A DNA stretch of 64,000 nucleotides from CADEED01 sp963842515 (GTDB taxonomy: Bacteria > Pseudomonadota > Gammaproteobacteria > Steroidobacterales > Steroidobacteraceae): NCBI GenBank assembly GCA_963842515.1, contig CAWJGO010000002.1:930001-994000 (forward strand). The letters run 5' to 3'. Below are positions 33,874 through 41,819 of the stretch, piece by piece (the first letter of the stretch is position 1; the number at the start of each line of letters is the position of its first letter). The position numbers and the translations under genes are program-made. The notes beneath the pieces were generated by a model that saw only the letters and a program-made list of their open reading frames with translations, was not told the origin of the DNA and did not search any database.

Positions 33874-34899
33874 TTATGCCTTGCGGGTGAGCTGCGCCAA
33901 CCACGGCGAGCGCCGGCGCCAGATGCGCCAGGCCGGACGTGCCGCGATGCGAAACCAGCGGTCGTTGGCGATGAGGTCGACCGCATCCAGCGCACCGCTG
34001 CGCAGTGCATCGCGCGCCGCCGAGAACCAGGTGACATCGAGCGCGGCGAGCGACTCCGTTACCGCGCCGGTCATGGGTGCGAGCTCGACAATGGATCGGG
34101 TCGCGTTGCGGTCGAGTGCGGCGAACGATGCCGGCGATGACGACACTGGCAACGAGAGCGTGCGAGCGAGCGACATGAGAAAAAGGTCGCCCCCGTAAAC
34201 CTTTACCTCCGCCGCGGTGGATGCTGTGGGCCGCGTGTCGGGATCGCCGACTCCGCCTCCCCATAACCACAACGCCGACACGCGGCGCTGACGCGCACGT
34301 TCGCGGGCGCTGTTGACCGCGGCCCCGTGCAGCCACATCTCGATTTCCGTGCCCAGTCGGCGCAACTCGCCGGCCGCAGGCACCGAGGGCAACGCCTGAC
34401 CGATGTCTGCGTCGAGCAAACGCGCCGGATCGACGCTGGCGACCTGCGTCGCGGCAGGTCCACTCAATAGAAAAGTGCGCTCGCCGGCGTCGTGGAGTGC
34501 GTATTCGGGTCCGAAGGCGCGCGCGAACTCCAGGATCCATGCCCCACGTTCGCCGGCGGACAGACGCAGCAGACCGCGATCGGCGAGGCGCACGTGATCG
34601 AGCCTTGCTTCGAGGTGGACTGGAGTCGCCAGCCAGGCAGTCGCCGCAGCGGCGCCGGGCAGGACGCCGAGCGCGCACACGTGCGCCACTGGCATTTGCG
34701 TCAGGCCCGCCGCACCCAGCTCAGTGCTCAGCCACGAACGCCAGTGGCGGATGCGGTCGACACCACCGGCGAATCGCAGCAGCCAATCGAGGTTCGGCAG
34801 ATCGAGCACCGCGCCTGTGCCGACGCCACGAGCGGGTTCATCCGGCCCGGATTCTTTCGGAATGTAGAGGTCAGAGAGAATCAGCGAGAGCCGGCGCAT
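33874..34899 (-). CDS. RpfE-like protein (phosphoglycerate-mutase-like annotation in relatives)
   Basis: 341 residues. The sequence has the block RVSALWLWGGGVGDPDTRP, LLSGPAATQVASVDP and a C-terminal basic end (RRRSPWLAQLTRKA). Such proteins lie next to recJ in Xanthomonas as RpfE, and the surrounding recJ-prfB-lysS order agrees. RpfE's biochemical role is not established; no catalytic motif of a true phosphoglycerate mutase is apparent. It is divergent from the Mth938-type gene with only 20 bases between starts. No rpfF, rpfC or rpfG is nearby. Confidence 0.75.
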   Translation of the reverse strand: MRRLSLILSDLYIPKESGPDEPARGVGTGAVLDLPNLDWLLRFAGGVDRIRHWRSWLSTELGAAGLTQMPVAHVCALGVLPGAAAATAWLATPVHLEARLDHVRLADRGLLRLSAGERGAWILEFARAFGPEYALHDAGERTFLLSGPAATQVASVDPARLLDADIGQALPSVPAAGELRRLGTEIEMWLHGAAVNSARERARQRRVSALWLWGGGVGDPDTRPTASTAAEVKVYGGDLFLMSLARTLSLPVSSSPASFAALDRNATRSIVELAPMTGAVTESLAALDVTWFSAARDALRSGALDAVDLIANDRWFRIAARPAWRIWRRRSPWLAQLTRKA

Positions 34900-34919
34900 G
34901 GCGGTATCGTATCGGACCC

Positions 34920-35309
34920 ATGAAGTTCACTCAGCAACGCCCCGAGGGCGCCAACGTGATCCGCCGCTATGGTGCCGACTTCATCGCCATCGGCGACGAG
35001 GAGATTCGTGCGAGCTGCATCGTCAGCGCGAGTTCGATCACGCCATGGAAGCCGCGCTCCGTCGAAGAGCTCGCTGTCGAACATCTCGCGGCGCTGTTCG
35101 AGCTCGATCCCGAGGTCGTGGTGCTCGCCACCGGAGTGCGGCAAACCTTCCCGCGCGCCGCGTTGCGCGCCGAATTCGCGACACGAAGAATCGGCTTTGA
35201 AGTGATGGAGATCGGCGCGGCATGCCGCACCTACAACGTGTTGGTCGCCGAGGAGCGCCGCGTGCTGGCGGCGATTTTGCTGCCGGATCCCCCGAAGGGG
35301 CCCGAGTGA
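34920..35309 (+). CDS. Mth938-like (DUF498) domain protein
   Basis: 129 residues. Blocks RRYGADFIAIGDEEIRASCIVS, ELDPEVVVLATGVRQTFPR and IGFEVMEIGAACRTYNVLVAEERRVLAAI match the small Mth938/DUF498 family, related to mitochondrial NDUFAF3. The role in bacteria is unclear. The start at 34920 fits the family N-terminus and the 20-base gap to rpfE. Its last codons and stop lie in the left arm of an inverted repeat. Confidence 0.88.
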   Translation: MKFTQQRPEGANVIRRYGADFIAIGDEEIRASCIVSASSITPWKPRSVEELAVEHLAALFELDPEVVVLATGVRQTFPRAALRAEFATRRIGFEVMEIGAACRTYNVLVAEERRVLAAILLPDPPKGPE

Positions 35310-35453
35310 AGACACAGGGGGAGAAAGTTGTTTAGCGAGGCCAATGGTTCGAAGCTGACAGACTCGAATTACTGGCGAATTTTTTTTTCTTCTATTCGGC
35401 TTGTTCTTCTTATTGCCGCGACTTCCCCGTTCTCCCCTGTGCCTTCACCCGGG
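35301..35453. repeat. Inverted repeat overlapping a gene 3' end
   Basis: Arms 35301-35325 and 35430-35453 are reverse complements with two mismatches and one gap. The left arm contains the last codons and stop of the Mth938-like gene, so the right arm carries an inverted copy of that gene end about 105 bases away. Confidence 0.75.
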
Positions 35454-35665
35454 ACTCCTCGCAAACTCTTACGAGGGTCTCTGTCGGCGGGCGGCGACAT
35501 CAAAACATGTTAAATCCCGACTGACAAGTACTCCCTGATGCCGACTGGCGCGTTCCACACTTACAAGGTGCGCTTAAAACTGAACACACTCTTCTGAGTC
35601 GAAACAATGGGTTGTGAGATATATCGTATCCGAGGATTTACTCGAATACCGGGCTGCAGCGCTGG
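35310..35665. other. Intergenic region, AT-richer than its surroundings
   Basis: 356 bases between the Mth938-like gene and the convergent pcm. It contains the right arm of the inverted repeat above, a run of nine T (35378-35388 region) that could end transcription, and no open frame resembling a known protein. The base composition is visibly lower in GC than in neighbouring genes. Confidence 0.6.
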
Positions 35666-36331
35666 TCAGGCTGTCCCGCCCAGCATGGGCACGAAAGCCA
35701 CCGGGCCTAACACCTCGCGATCGATGTGCTCATCGCGGCGCGTGAACCGGATGAGCTGTTGGGAGCCTTCGGCTCCAACGGGAACGATGAGCCGCCCGTG
35801 GTTGGCGAGCTGTGCGAACAGCGCGTCCGGAACCGCCAGCGGCGCGGCGGCCACCAGGATCCCGTCGAAGGGCTTCTGCGACTTCCAGCCCGTGGTGCCA
35901 TCGCCGTGCTTGAGCATCACGTTGCGGATTCCGAGCTCCTTGAGCGTCGCCTTGGCACGTTTGGCGAGCGGTGCGATGCGTTCGATTGAATAGATTTTCC
36001 TGACCAGCGGTGCGAGCACCGCGGTCTGGTAGCCACAGCCCGTGCCTACTTCCAGCACTTTGCCAAGCTTGCGCCCGCCTTCAATGAGCGCTTCGGTCAT
36101 GCGCGCCACGATGTACGGCTGCGAGATCGTCTGGCTGAAGCCGATCGGCAGCGCGGTATCTTCATATGCGCGGCTCGACAGCGCTTCGTCGACGAAGATG
36201 TGGCGCGGCACATTGCGGATGCGATCCAGCACCGCGAGATTGGTTATGCCCTGCTCCTGGAGCCGTTGAATCAGACGATCGCGCGTGCGCGCCGACGTCA
36301 TGCCGATGCCCGCGAGCCGGTTGACGTTCAC
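35666..36331 (-). CDS. pcm: Pcm, protein-L-isoaspartate O-methyltransferase
   Basis: 221 residues from GTG 36331, chosen because the stretch before the internal ATG (AGIGMTSARTRDRLI) is conserved in Xanthomonas-type Pcm and the GTG lies four bases after the surE stop; ATG 36301 is the alternative. The substrate-binding TALPIGFSQTISQPYIVARM and SAM-binding VLEVGTGCGYQTAVLA motifs are clear. It repairs isoaspartyl damage. surE-pcm is the standard pair. Confidence 0.95.
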   Translation of the reverse strand: MNVNRLAGIGMTSARTRDRLIQRLQEQGITNLAVLDRIRNVPRHIFVDEALSSRAYEDTALPIGFSQTISQPYIVARMTEALIEGGRKLGKVLEVGTGCGYQTAVLAPLVRKIYSIERIAPLAKRAKATLKELGIRNVMLKHGDGTTGWKSQKPFDGILVAAAPLAVPDALFAQLANHGRLIVPVGAEGSQQLIRFTRRDEHIDREVLGPVAFVPMLGGTA

Positions 36332-36335
36332 GGGC

Positions 36336-37106
36336 TCACGGCCCGAACCAGTTGCGCAAGCCATCGAGTGCGGCATGGTTGGTGAGATCGATGGTCAATG
36401 GCGTGACCGAAACGAACCCCTGCGCGATCGCGTGGAAGTCGGTGCCGGGACCCGCATCCTGGCTCGCGCCGGCAGGTCCCACCCAATACACCGGCCGGCC
36501 GCGCGGATCTTCGGCCTTGATCACCGCTTCGGAGCGGTGCCGGTTGCCGAGTCTCGTGACCCTGATCCCTTGCACGGCGCTCACCGGGATGTTCGGGACG
36601 TTGACGTTGAGAATGGTGGCCCGTCCCATCGTCACGGCGAGCGGCGTGGTGATGAGCCGTTCGACGATCACGCGCGCGAAGTGCGCGCCGGTTTCGAAAT
36701 GACGCTCGGCGTCACCGCGCAGTCCGTCGGTATGCAACGAAACCGCCACCGACGGCTTGCCGAGGAAACGCCCTTCGGTGGCGGCCGCGACCGTTCCTGA
36801 ATACAACACGTCGTCGCCGAGATTGGAGCCATCGTTGACCCCCGAGACGACCATGTCGGGTTCGAACGCGAACAGCCCCGAGACGGCGAGATGCACGCAG
36901 TCGGTGGGGGTGCCCTCGACGAAATAGACGTCCGCTTCCGCCTGGCCGACGCGCAAGGGCAATTCGAGCGTGAGCGAATTGCTGGCGCCGCTGCGGTTGC
37001 GATCGGGCGCGACCACCGTCAGATCCCCCAAGCCCTTGAGCCCTTCGCGCAGCGCGTGAATGCCGCGCGCACGGTAACCGTCGTCGTTGGATATGAGGAT
37101 TCGCAC
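36336..37106 (-). CDS. surE: SurE, 5'(3')-nucleotidase
   Basis: 256 residues. The metal-binding ISNDDGYRARGI at the N-terminus and SGVNDGSNLGDDVLYSGTVAAA are diagnostic. It dephosphorylates nucleoside monophosphates and is linked with stationary-phase survival. Just upstream of pcm; its 5' end faces the Smr-domain gene on the other strand. Confidence 0.96.
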   Translation of the reverse strand: MRILISNDDGYRARGIHALREGLKGLGDLTVVAPDRNRSGASNSLTLELPLRVGQAEADVYFVEGTPTDCVHLAVSGLFAFEPDMVVSGVNDGSNLGDDVLYSGTVAAATEGRFLGKPSVAVSLHTDGLRGDAERHFETGAHFARVIVERLITTPLAVTMGRATILNVNVPNIPVSAVQGIRVTRLGNRHRSEAVIKAEDPRGRPVYWVGPAGASQDAGPGTDFHAIAQGFVSVTPLTIDLTNHAALDGLRNWFGP

Positions 37107-37146
37107 CGGCGCGCAATATACTCAAAGCGTCAGCGCGGAGGAAATC

Positions 37147-37707
37147 TTGAGCGGCAAACGCACCGATCCCGAGCAGGAGCTGTTTCGCGAGGCGATGCGT
37201 GGCGTCGAGCCGATCAAGGCGCGCCCGCGCGCCGTCGTCGCCAAGCGCAAACCACCGGCGCGCGCGCGTTTCACCGCCGCGGATCGCGCAATGGTGCTGG
37301 TGGAAAGCCTGCAGGGATTGGGAGCAGGTGAAATCACCGATACGGGCGACGAAATCTCCTTCCGCCGCGTGGGTGTGCAGAACAGCGTCATGCGCAAACT
37401 CAAGAACGGTGAATACCGCGTCGAAGAAATCTGCGACCTGCACGGCCTGCGTGCCGATGAAGCGAAGGCGGCGTTGCGCGAATTCCTGGCCGAGGCGCTC
37501 GCGCACAATCTGAATTGCGTGCGCATCATCCACGGCAAGGGCAAGGGTTCAGGTTCCCGCGGCCCGGTCATCAAGACCGTGGTCAACATGGTGCTGCGAA
37601 AGACGGCGCCAGTGCTGGCGTTCACTTCGGCACGTCGCGTCGACGGCGGCACCGGCGCCATCAATGTGTTGTTGTCGAAGCGGCAGCCTCCCGTCAGCGC
37701 TTTTTGA
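37147..37707 (+). CDS. Smr domain protein (SmrA/YdaL-like)
   Basis: 186 residues from TTG 37147, chosen because GGAGGA lies four bases upstream and because earlier in-frame starts would overlap surE. The C-terminal Smr domain has CDLHGLRADEAKAALREFLAEAL and CVRIIHGKGKGS, including the DLHG and HGKG motifs associated with nuclease or nucleic-acid nicking activity. The N-terminal ~90 residues are basic. It is stand-alone, without MutS domains. It is convergent with the enoyl-CoA hydratase gene, overlapping it by 14 bases. Confidence 0.9.
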   Translation: MSGKRTDPEQELFREAMRGVEPIKARPRAVVAKRKPPARARFTAADRAMVLVESLQGLGAGEITDTGDEISFRRVGVQNSVMRKLKNGEYRVEEICDLHGLRADEAKAALREFLAEALAHNLNCVRIIHGKGKGSGSRGPVIKTVVNMVLRKTAPVLAFTSARRVDGGTGAINVLLSKRQPPVSAF

Positions 37708-38485
37708 GGAACATGGCCTTCAGGCGCTCCTGCGTCGCGGGAACGAACCACATGTCGGCTGCGATCGCGGCGAACTCGCGCTCCTGGATTGGTGCGTGAC
37801 CCGGATCGCCAAAGAGCTCGATGAGATCCCGGCGAGCCAGCGCCCGCGTGCGCAACATCGGCTCGCGTGGCAGCGCGCAGATCTCGCGCGCCACTTCGAG
37901 ACCACGCGTGGTTACCTGGGCTGCATCGCAGAGCTCATCGACGAGGCCGACGCGCAGGGCCGTGGCGGGATCGACCATCGCACCGCGAGTCAACAGCTGC
38001 GCGGCGTGCCCGCCGACCAGACGCTTGAATGCACCGTAAATCGGCGGACCTGGAAACAGTCCCACCTGCACTTCGTTGAGCCCGAGGCGAAAATCGCCCA
38101 GCGCCATGACGCGATAGTCCCCGTGAAGCGCCAGCACGGTGCCACCTGCGGGTGAATGGCCGGTGAGCGCAAACACGACCGGCACGGCGGACATGGCGAT
38201 GACGCGCTGCACGCGCCACAGGTCGACGAAGACGGCAGTGAGCGCCTCGCGGTCCAGTGTGAGCAGACCTGGCACGTCGAGCCCGCCTGAGAAAATTCCA
38301 GGCTGGCCGGTGATGACGATTGCCGCTTCTTGCCTGGCAGCGTCGATCGCCACGATGAGGCTGCGCACCAACTCGCCATTGAGTGCGTTTACCGGCGGGC
38401 GCGCGAGCTTGATGACGCGAATGCGCCCGGCATCGGGCGGCGCTTCGGCTTGCTGTGGTTCGTCGACGATGTCGAGCATGCTCAT
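37694..38485 (-). CDS. Enoyl-CoA hydratase/isomerase family protein
   Basis: 263 residues of the crotonase fold: VIKLARPPVNALNGELVRSL, VITGQPGIFSGGLDVPG (first oxyanion loop) and ALTGHSPAGGTVLALHGDYRVMA (second oxyanion loop). The usual catalytic Glu pair is not obvious after the second loop, so it may act as an isomerase or on an atypical CoA thioester. Its ATG overlaps the truD stop. Confidence 0.88.
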   Translation of the reverse strand: MSMLDIVDEPQQAEAPPDAGRIRVIKLARPPVNALNGELVRSLIVAIDAARQEAAIVITGQPGIFSGGLDVPGLLTLDREALTAVFVDLWRVQRVIAMSAVPVVFALTGHSPAGGTVLALHGDYRVMALGDFRLGLNEVQVGLFPGPPIYGAFKRLVGGHAAQLLTRGAMVDPATALRVGLVDELCDAAQVTTRGLEVAREICALPREPMLRTRALARRDLIELFGDPGHAPIQEREFAAIAADMWFVPATQERLKAMFLKKR

Positions 38486-39543
38486 TCTCCCGTGGCGGCC
38501 TGCGCAATAATCTCGCGAAGCACCGTGGTCGCAAAGCTTCCCGCCGACAGCGTAAAACGCATCCGCAGTGTGTCACCCGAATACTCGTGATCGAGCTCAC
38601 GCACCCTGATCCGCAGCGCACGCCGCTCCGGTTTCATGCCTTGCGCGTGGATGACGGACAACGCTTCGGGGAATTGCGCGCAGACGGCCTCCTCGAGCGC
38701 CAGGATCGCGCCCGTGGCAAGGGATGTGCCCTGACCGGCTAGCGGCGCCGTGGGATGCACGGCGAGCGAGGCGCACCGCTGTTCGAGCTCGGCGTCGACC
38801 TGGTCGACCGCGAAGACACTGCCGCGGCCATCGAGGTTCGCCACGTCGCCCACTGACAGCCGGTTCCAGTCTCCGCGCGTTACGCGCTCGGCGAGGATGG
38901 CGTTGAAGATCACGCTGCGCGCCGCGGACAACATGAAGCCGGCGTCGCCCCTGCCCCGTGCGGGGCGCCGCGCCTGGCCCGGTTGCGCCCCGGCCAGAAC
39001 CTGCTCGAGATTGCCGGCCTCACGTCCAAAACGCTGCTCGCCGAAATAGTTAGGGGCGCCACCCGTAGTCAGCCGCTGCATGCGTTCCACCAGTTGGTTC
39101 GGATCGCAGGCGAGACCGCGCACGGTGATCACGAAGCGATTGCCTTCGAGTGCTCCGCGCGGCAGCTTGCGCTGGTGCGCGGCCGCGCCGATCACCTCGA
39201 ACCCAACACCCGACATTCCCATGAATTCTTCGGCGGCACGTTTGCCGCGCGGCACGGTGAAATGCTGGGTCGTGACGGCATTGCGGTCTTTCATGCCGGC
39301 GAAGCCGACCTCGAAAGGCTTGACGCCCGCGGCGCGCGCCAGCTCGCGCGCCACCCATTCGGTATTCGCACCTCGCTTGCGCACGCGCAGCAGCGCGTGC
39401 GGGCCCACGCCGGAAGCGGCGAACCCCAGGATCTCATCGACTTCGAAGTCTTCGGGAACGGCACGCAGCACTCCGCCGCCCAACGGCTCACCCCACGCCG
39501 CCGGCGGCGCGAGCGCCGCCCGGCGCCAGTGTTCGGGGATCAT
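38482..39543 (-). CDS. truD: TruD, tRNA pseudouridine-13 synthase
   Basis: 353 residues. The catalytic Asp86 lies in GFAGMKDRNAVTTQHF, and the TruD-specific NYFGEQRFGR motif follows. It converts U13 of tRNA-Glu to pseudouridine. It lies directly after ispF with stop and start sharing a base, the usual ispD-ispF-truD-surE-pcm order. Confidence 0.96.
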   Translation of the reverse strand: MIPEHWRRAALAPPAAWGEPLGGGVLRAVPEDFEVDEILGFAASGVGPHALLRVRKRGANTEWVARELARAAGVKPFEVGFAGMKDRNAVTTQHFTVPRGKRAAEEFMGMSGVGFEVIGAAAHQRKLPRGALEGNRFVITVRGLACDPNQLVERMQRLTTGGAPNYFGEQRFGREAGNLEQVLAGAQPGQARRPARGRGDAGFMLSAARSVIFNAILAERVTRGDWNRLSVGDVANLDGRGSVFAVDQVDAELEQRCASLAVHPTAPLAGQGTSLATGAILALEEAVCAQFPEALSVIHAQGMKPERRALRIRVRELDHEYSGDTLRMRFTLSAGSFATTVLREIIAQAATGE

Positions 39544-40025
39544 CAGGCTGGTACGGGCTCTAACAACACGATGGCCTGCGCAGCGAGTCCCTCATTGCGG
39601 CCGATGAAGCCCAGGTGTTCGGTAGTAGTCGCCTTGATGTTCACCTGGTTTTCGGTGACTCCCAGCATCTGCGCCAGCGAACGCCGGATCTCCAGACGAT
39701 AGGGCGACACCTTTGGTGTCTGCGCCAGCAGGGTGATGTCGGCATTGCCTACCTTGAGCTTGCGGACGCTGAGCATCTCCAGCGTGGCCGCGACGAAGCG
39801 CCGGCTGTCGGCGCCCTTCCAGATCGGGTCCGTGTCCGGAAAATGCATGCCGATGTCGCCGAGGCCCGCGGCGCCCAGCAATGCATCGCAGAGTGCATGC
39901 AACACCACATCGCCATCGCTGTGCGCAATGACGCCGCGCGAGTGCGGAATGCGCACCCCGCCAAGCACGAGGGAGTCCCCGGGACCGAAAGCGTGCACGT
40001 CAAAGCCCGATCCGATACGCATCAT
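39543..40025 (-). CDS. ispF: IspF, 2-C-methyl-D-erythritol 2,4-cyclodiphosphate synthase
   Basis: 160 residues. IGSGFDVHAFG at the N-terminus carries the zinc-binding Asp and His, and HSDGDVVLHALCDALLGA the third ligand. It forms MEcPP in the non-mevalonate isoprenoid pathway. It overlaps ispD upstream by four bases. Confidence 0.97.
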   Translation of the reverse strand: MMRIGSGFDVHAFGPGDSLVLGGVRIPHSRGVIAHSDGDVVLHALCDALLGAAGLGDIGMHFPDTDPIWKGADSRRFVAATLEMLSVRKLKVGNADITLLAQTPKVSPYRLEIRRSLAQMLGVTENQVNIKATTTEHLGFIGRNEGLAAQAIVLLEPVPA

Positions 40026-40738
40026 TTGATCTCCTGCGACGGACGCGAGTTGAGTATGGCGGCGGCGAGCGCCAGGTCGTCGGCTGTCGTGACCTTGATG
40101 TTATCGCCTCGTCCGGCGATGAGTCTTGGCCGGTGACCTGCCCATTCGATGGCCTGCGCTTCATCGGTGGGTGTGCGTTGCGAATCGAGCGCCGCTTCGA
40201 GCGCGCGCAGCAACATGCCGCAGCGAAACACCTGCGGCGTCGCCGCGCGCCACAGTCCATTGCGTTCGATGGTCGCATCGACATGGACGACCTGTGAGCC
40301 GGGCTCGAGCGCGCGTTTCAGTGTGTCAGCCAGCGGCACGGCCAGCAGCCCGCCGACTGGATGCGCGGCAAGCTCGCCCTTGAGCGCTTGCAGGTCCAAG
40401 CTCGAAAAACACGGCCGGGCGGCATCGTGAACCATGATCCAGTCGTCGTCGCGAACGCGCGAGGCGAGTGCGCGTAACGCGTTACGCACCGAGTGCGCCC
40501 GCTGCTCACCACCCGTGACACCTTCGATGAGACGCGAGCGGCGCGCCGCGATCGCCGGCCACCAGACATCGTCGGAGGCAATCGCGACGATGATCCCGGC
40601 GCAATCGGGATCGCTTTCAAACGGTGTGAGCGCGTGCTCGATGACAGTGGCGCCGCCCAACGCGGCGTACTGCTTGGGCAAAGACGATAGAAACCGCCGG
40701 CCACTGCCCGCGGCCGGGATGACAACGAAATAGCGCAT
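40022..40738 (-). CDS. ispD: IspD, MEP cytidylyltransferase
   Basis: 238 residues. The CTP-binding loop VIPAAGSGRRFLSSLPKQYA, VHDAARPC and DTLKRA are present. It makes CDP-methylerythritol from MEP and CTP, so it draws on the PyrG product encoded in the same conserved neighbourhood. It follows ftsB by 24 bases. Confidence 0.97.
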   Translation of the reverse strand: MRYFVVIPAAGSGRRFLSSLPKQYAALGGATVIEHALTPFESDPDCAGIIVAIASDDVWWPAIAARRSRLIEGVTGGEQRAHSVRNALRALASRVRDDDWIMVHDAARPCFSSLDLQALKGELAAHPVGGLLAVPLADTLKRALEPGSQVVHVDATIERNGLWRAATPQVFRCGMLLRALEAALDSQRTPTDEAQAIEWAGHRPRLIAGRGDNIKVTTADDLALAAAILNSRPSQEIK

Positions 40739-40762
40739 TGACTCGAAGCTTAAACGCTTAGG

Positions 40763-41092
40763 TCAGCGCGCGGCGGTCTGCCTGCGCTCGGCCGGACGCG
40801 CCGGCAGTGCCGTGCGCGGCCGCACGGGTACAACCTGATAGAAAGTTTCGTTGCGGCCGATCATGCCGAGCTCGCTGCGCGCGCGTTCTTCGATGGCCGT
40901 CATGCCGGCCTTGAGATCGGCGACTTCGGCGATGAGCTGCTGATTGCGCGCCACGGCTTCGCCGTTGTCCGACTTCTGGCGCTCCACGGCCTCGGACAGG
41001 CGCGCGAGCTCGCGCACGCCGTCGCCGGACAGCCAAAGGCGGTACTGCAGCAACAGCACCACGGTGAGCAGTGCGCCGGCCAGCCACTTCAT
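40763..41092 (-). CDS. ftsB: FtsB, division protein
   Basis: 109 residues. A short cytoplasmic start, one membrane segment (WLAGALLTVVLLLQYRLWL), then a coiled coil (LSEAVERQKSDNGEAVARNQ and onward) ending ARSELGMIGRNETFYQVV, the conserved FtsB/DivIC block. It bridges FtsL and FtsQ at the division site. It lies upstream of ispD as in other gammaproteobacteria, but eno, normally next to it, is separated by about 4.5 kb of accessory genes. Confidence 0.93.
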   Translation of the reverse strand: MKWLAGALLTVVLLLQYRLWLSGDGVRELARLSEAVERQKSDNGEAVARNQQLIAEVADLKAGMTAIEERARSELGMIGRNETFYQVVPVRPRTALPARPAERRQTAAR

Positions 41093-41141
41093 GGGCGGCG
41101 GAGCCTCGCAAACGAATCGGCAAATAACTTCCCCATGACCA

Positions 41142-41161
41142 CTAGACTAAACTAAACTAAG
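41142..41161 (+). promoter_or_regulatory. Tandem ACTAA-type repeats before the antitoxin gene
   Basis: Short five-base repeats (CTAGACTAAACTAAACTAAG) lie just upstream of the GTG of the antitoxin gene. Repeats in this position often serve as operator sites for autoregulating VapB/Phd antitoxins. Function is inferred. Confidence 0.4.
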
Positions 41162-41167
41162 TTCACT

Positions 41168-41398
41168 GTGAAGACCGCCAAGATAAACATTCACGAAGCG
41201 AAGACCCACCTGTCGAGGCTCATCGAAGACGTCGCGGGTGGGAATGAAATCCTGATCGCCAAGGGTGGCCGGGCCATGGCGCGGCTGGTACCGCTGCGGC
41301 GCGACGACACGCCGCGCCGTCCCGGATTGCTCAAGGGCAAACTGCGCATGGCCGAAGACTTCGAGCGACCCTGGACCGACGGCACACCGCCGCTCTGA
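41168..41398 (+). CDS. Phd/YefM-family antitoxin
   Basis: 76 residues from GTG 41168. INIHEAKTHLSRLIEDVAGG and EILIAKGGRAMARLVPL are the canonical Phd/YefM fold that binds DNA; the C-terminal FERPWTDG segment would wrap the toxin. The PIN toxin gene follows 35 bases later. Such pairs are mobile and often inserted between core genes, as here between ftsB and eno. Confidence 0.9.
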   Translation: MKTAKINIHEAKTHLSRLIEDVAGGNEILIAKGGRAMARLVPLRRDDTPRRPGLLKGKLRMAEDFERPWTDGTPPL

Positions 41399-41433
41399 GC
41401 CGCTCCGGGCCGCCCTCCCCTACCCCGCCATCC

Positions 41434-41814
41434 ATGCGCCTGCTGCTCGATACGCAGATCTATCTGTGGTGGCTTACGGACTCACGCAAGCTCGCCAAGG
41501 CGACACGCGAGCGCATCGAGGCCGCCGACGAGGTCTACATCAGCGCGGCGTCAATCGTGGAGTGCGAGCAGAAGATTTCTTCCGGCCTGCTCGAGGCGGA
41601 CGCGCAAGAGCTGGTCCGCGGAATCAAGGCGAGCGGCTTCACCGAATTGCCCGTGCGCGCCAGACCCGCCGCGGCCGCTGCTTCACTCAAACCGCAGCCG
41701 GGCGTCGATTTCTTCGACCGCCTGCTGATCGCCCAGGCGATGCACGAGCCGCTGCGGTTCCTCACCGCCAACGCGGCGCTCTCGCAATACTCCGAGTTGG
41801 TGGAGCTCGCCTGA
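41434..41814 (+). CDS. VapC-like PIN-domain toxin
   Basis: 126 residues. LLLDTQIYLWWL carries Asp6; IVECEQKISSG carries Glu43; DFFDRLLIAQA carries Asp92 and Asp95, the metal-binding acidic residues of PIN ribonucleases. In the last motif, usually LLTAD, the sequence is FLTANAAL, so an Asp is replaced by Asn112; activity may be altered. It is paired with the upstream antitoxin and convergent with the M16 peptidase gene, with a six-base gap. Confidence 0.9.
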   Translation: MRLLLDTQIYLWWLTDSRKLAKATRERIEAADEVYISAASIVECEQKISSGLLEADAQELVRGIKASGFTELPVRARPAAAAASLKPQPGVDFFDRLLIAQAMHEPLRFLTANAALSQYSELVELA

Positions 41815-41819
41815 CGCGA

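Noticed and set aside
32141..34678. 845-residue RecJ frame
   Set aside because: The first ~276 codons are antisense or out-of-frame to the rpfE-like gene; RecJ proper begins at 33850.
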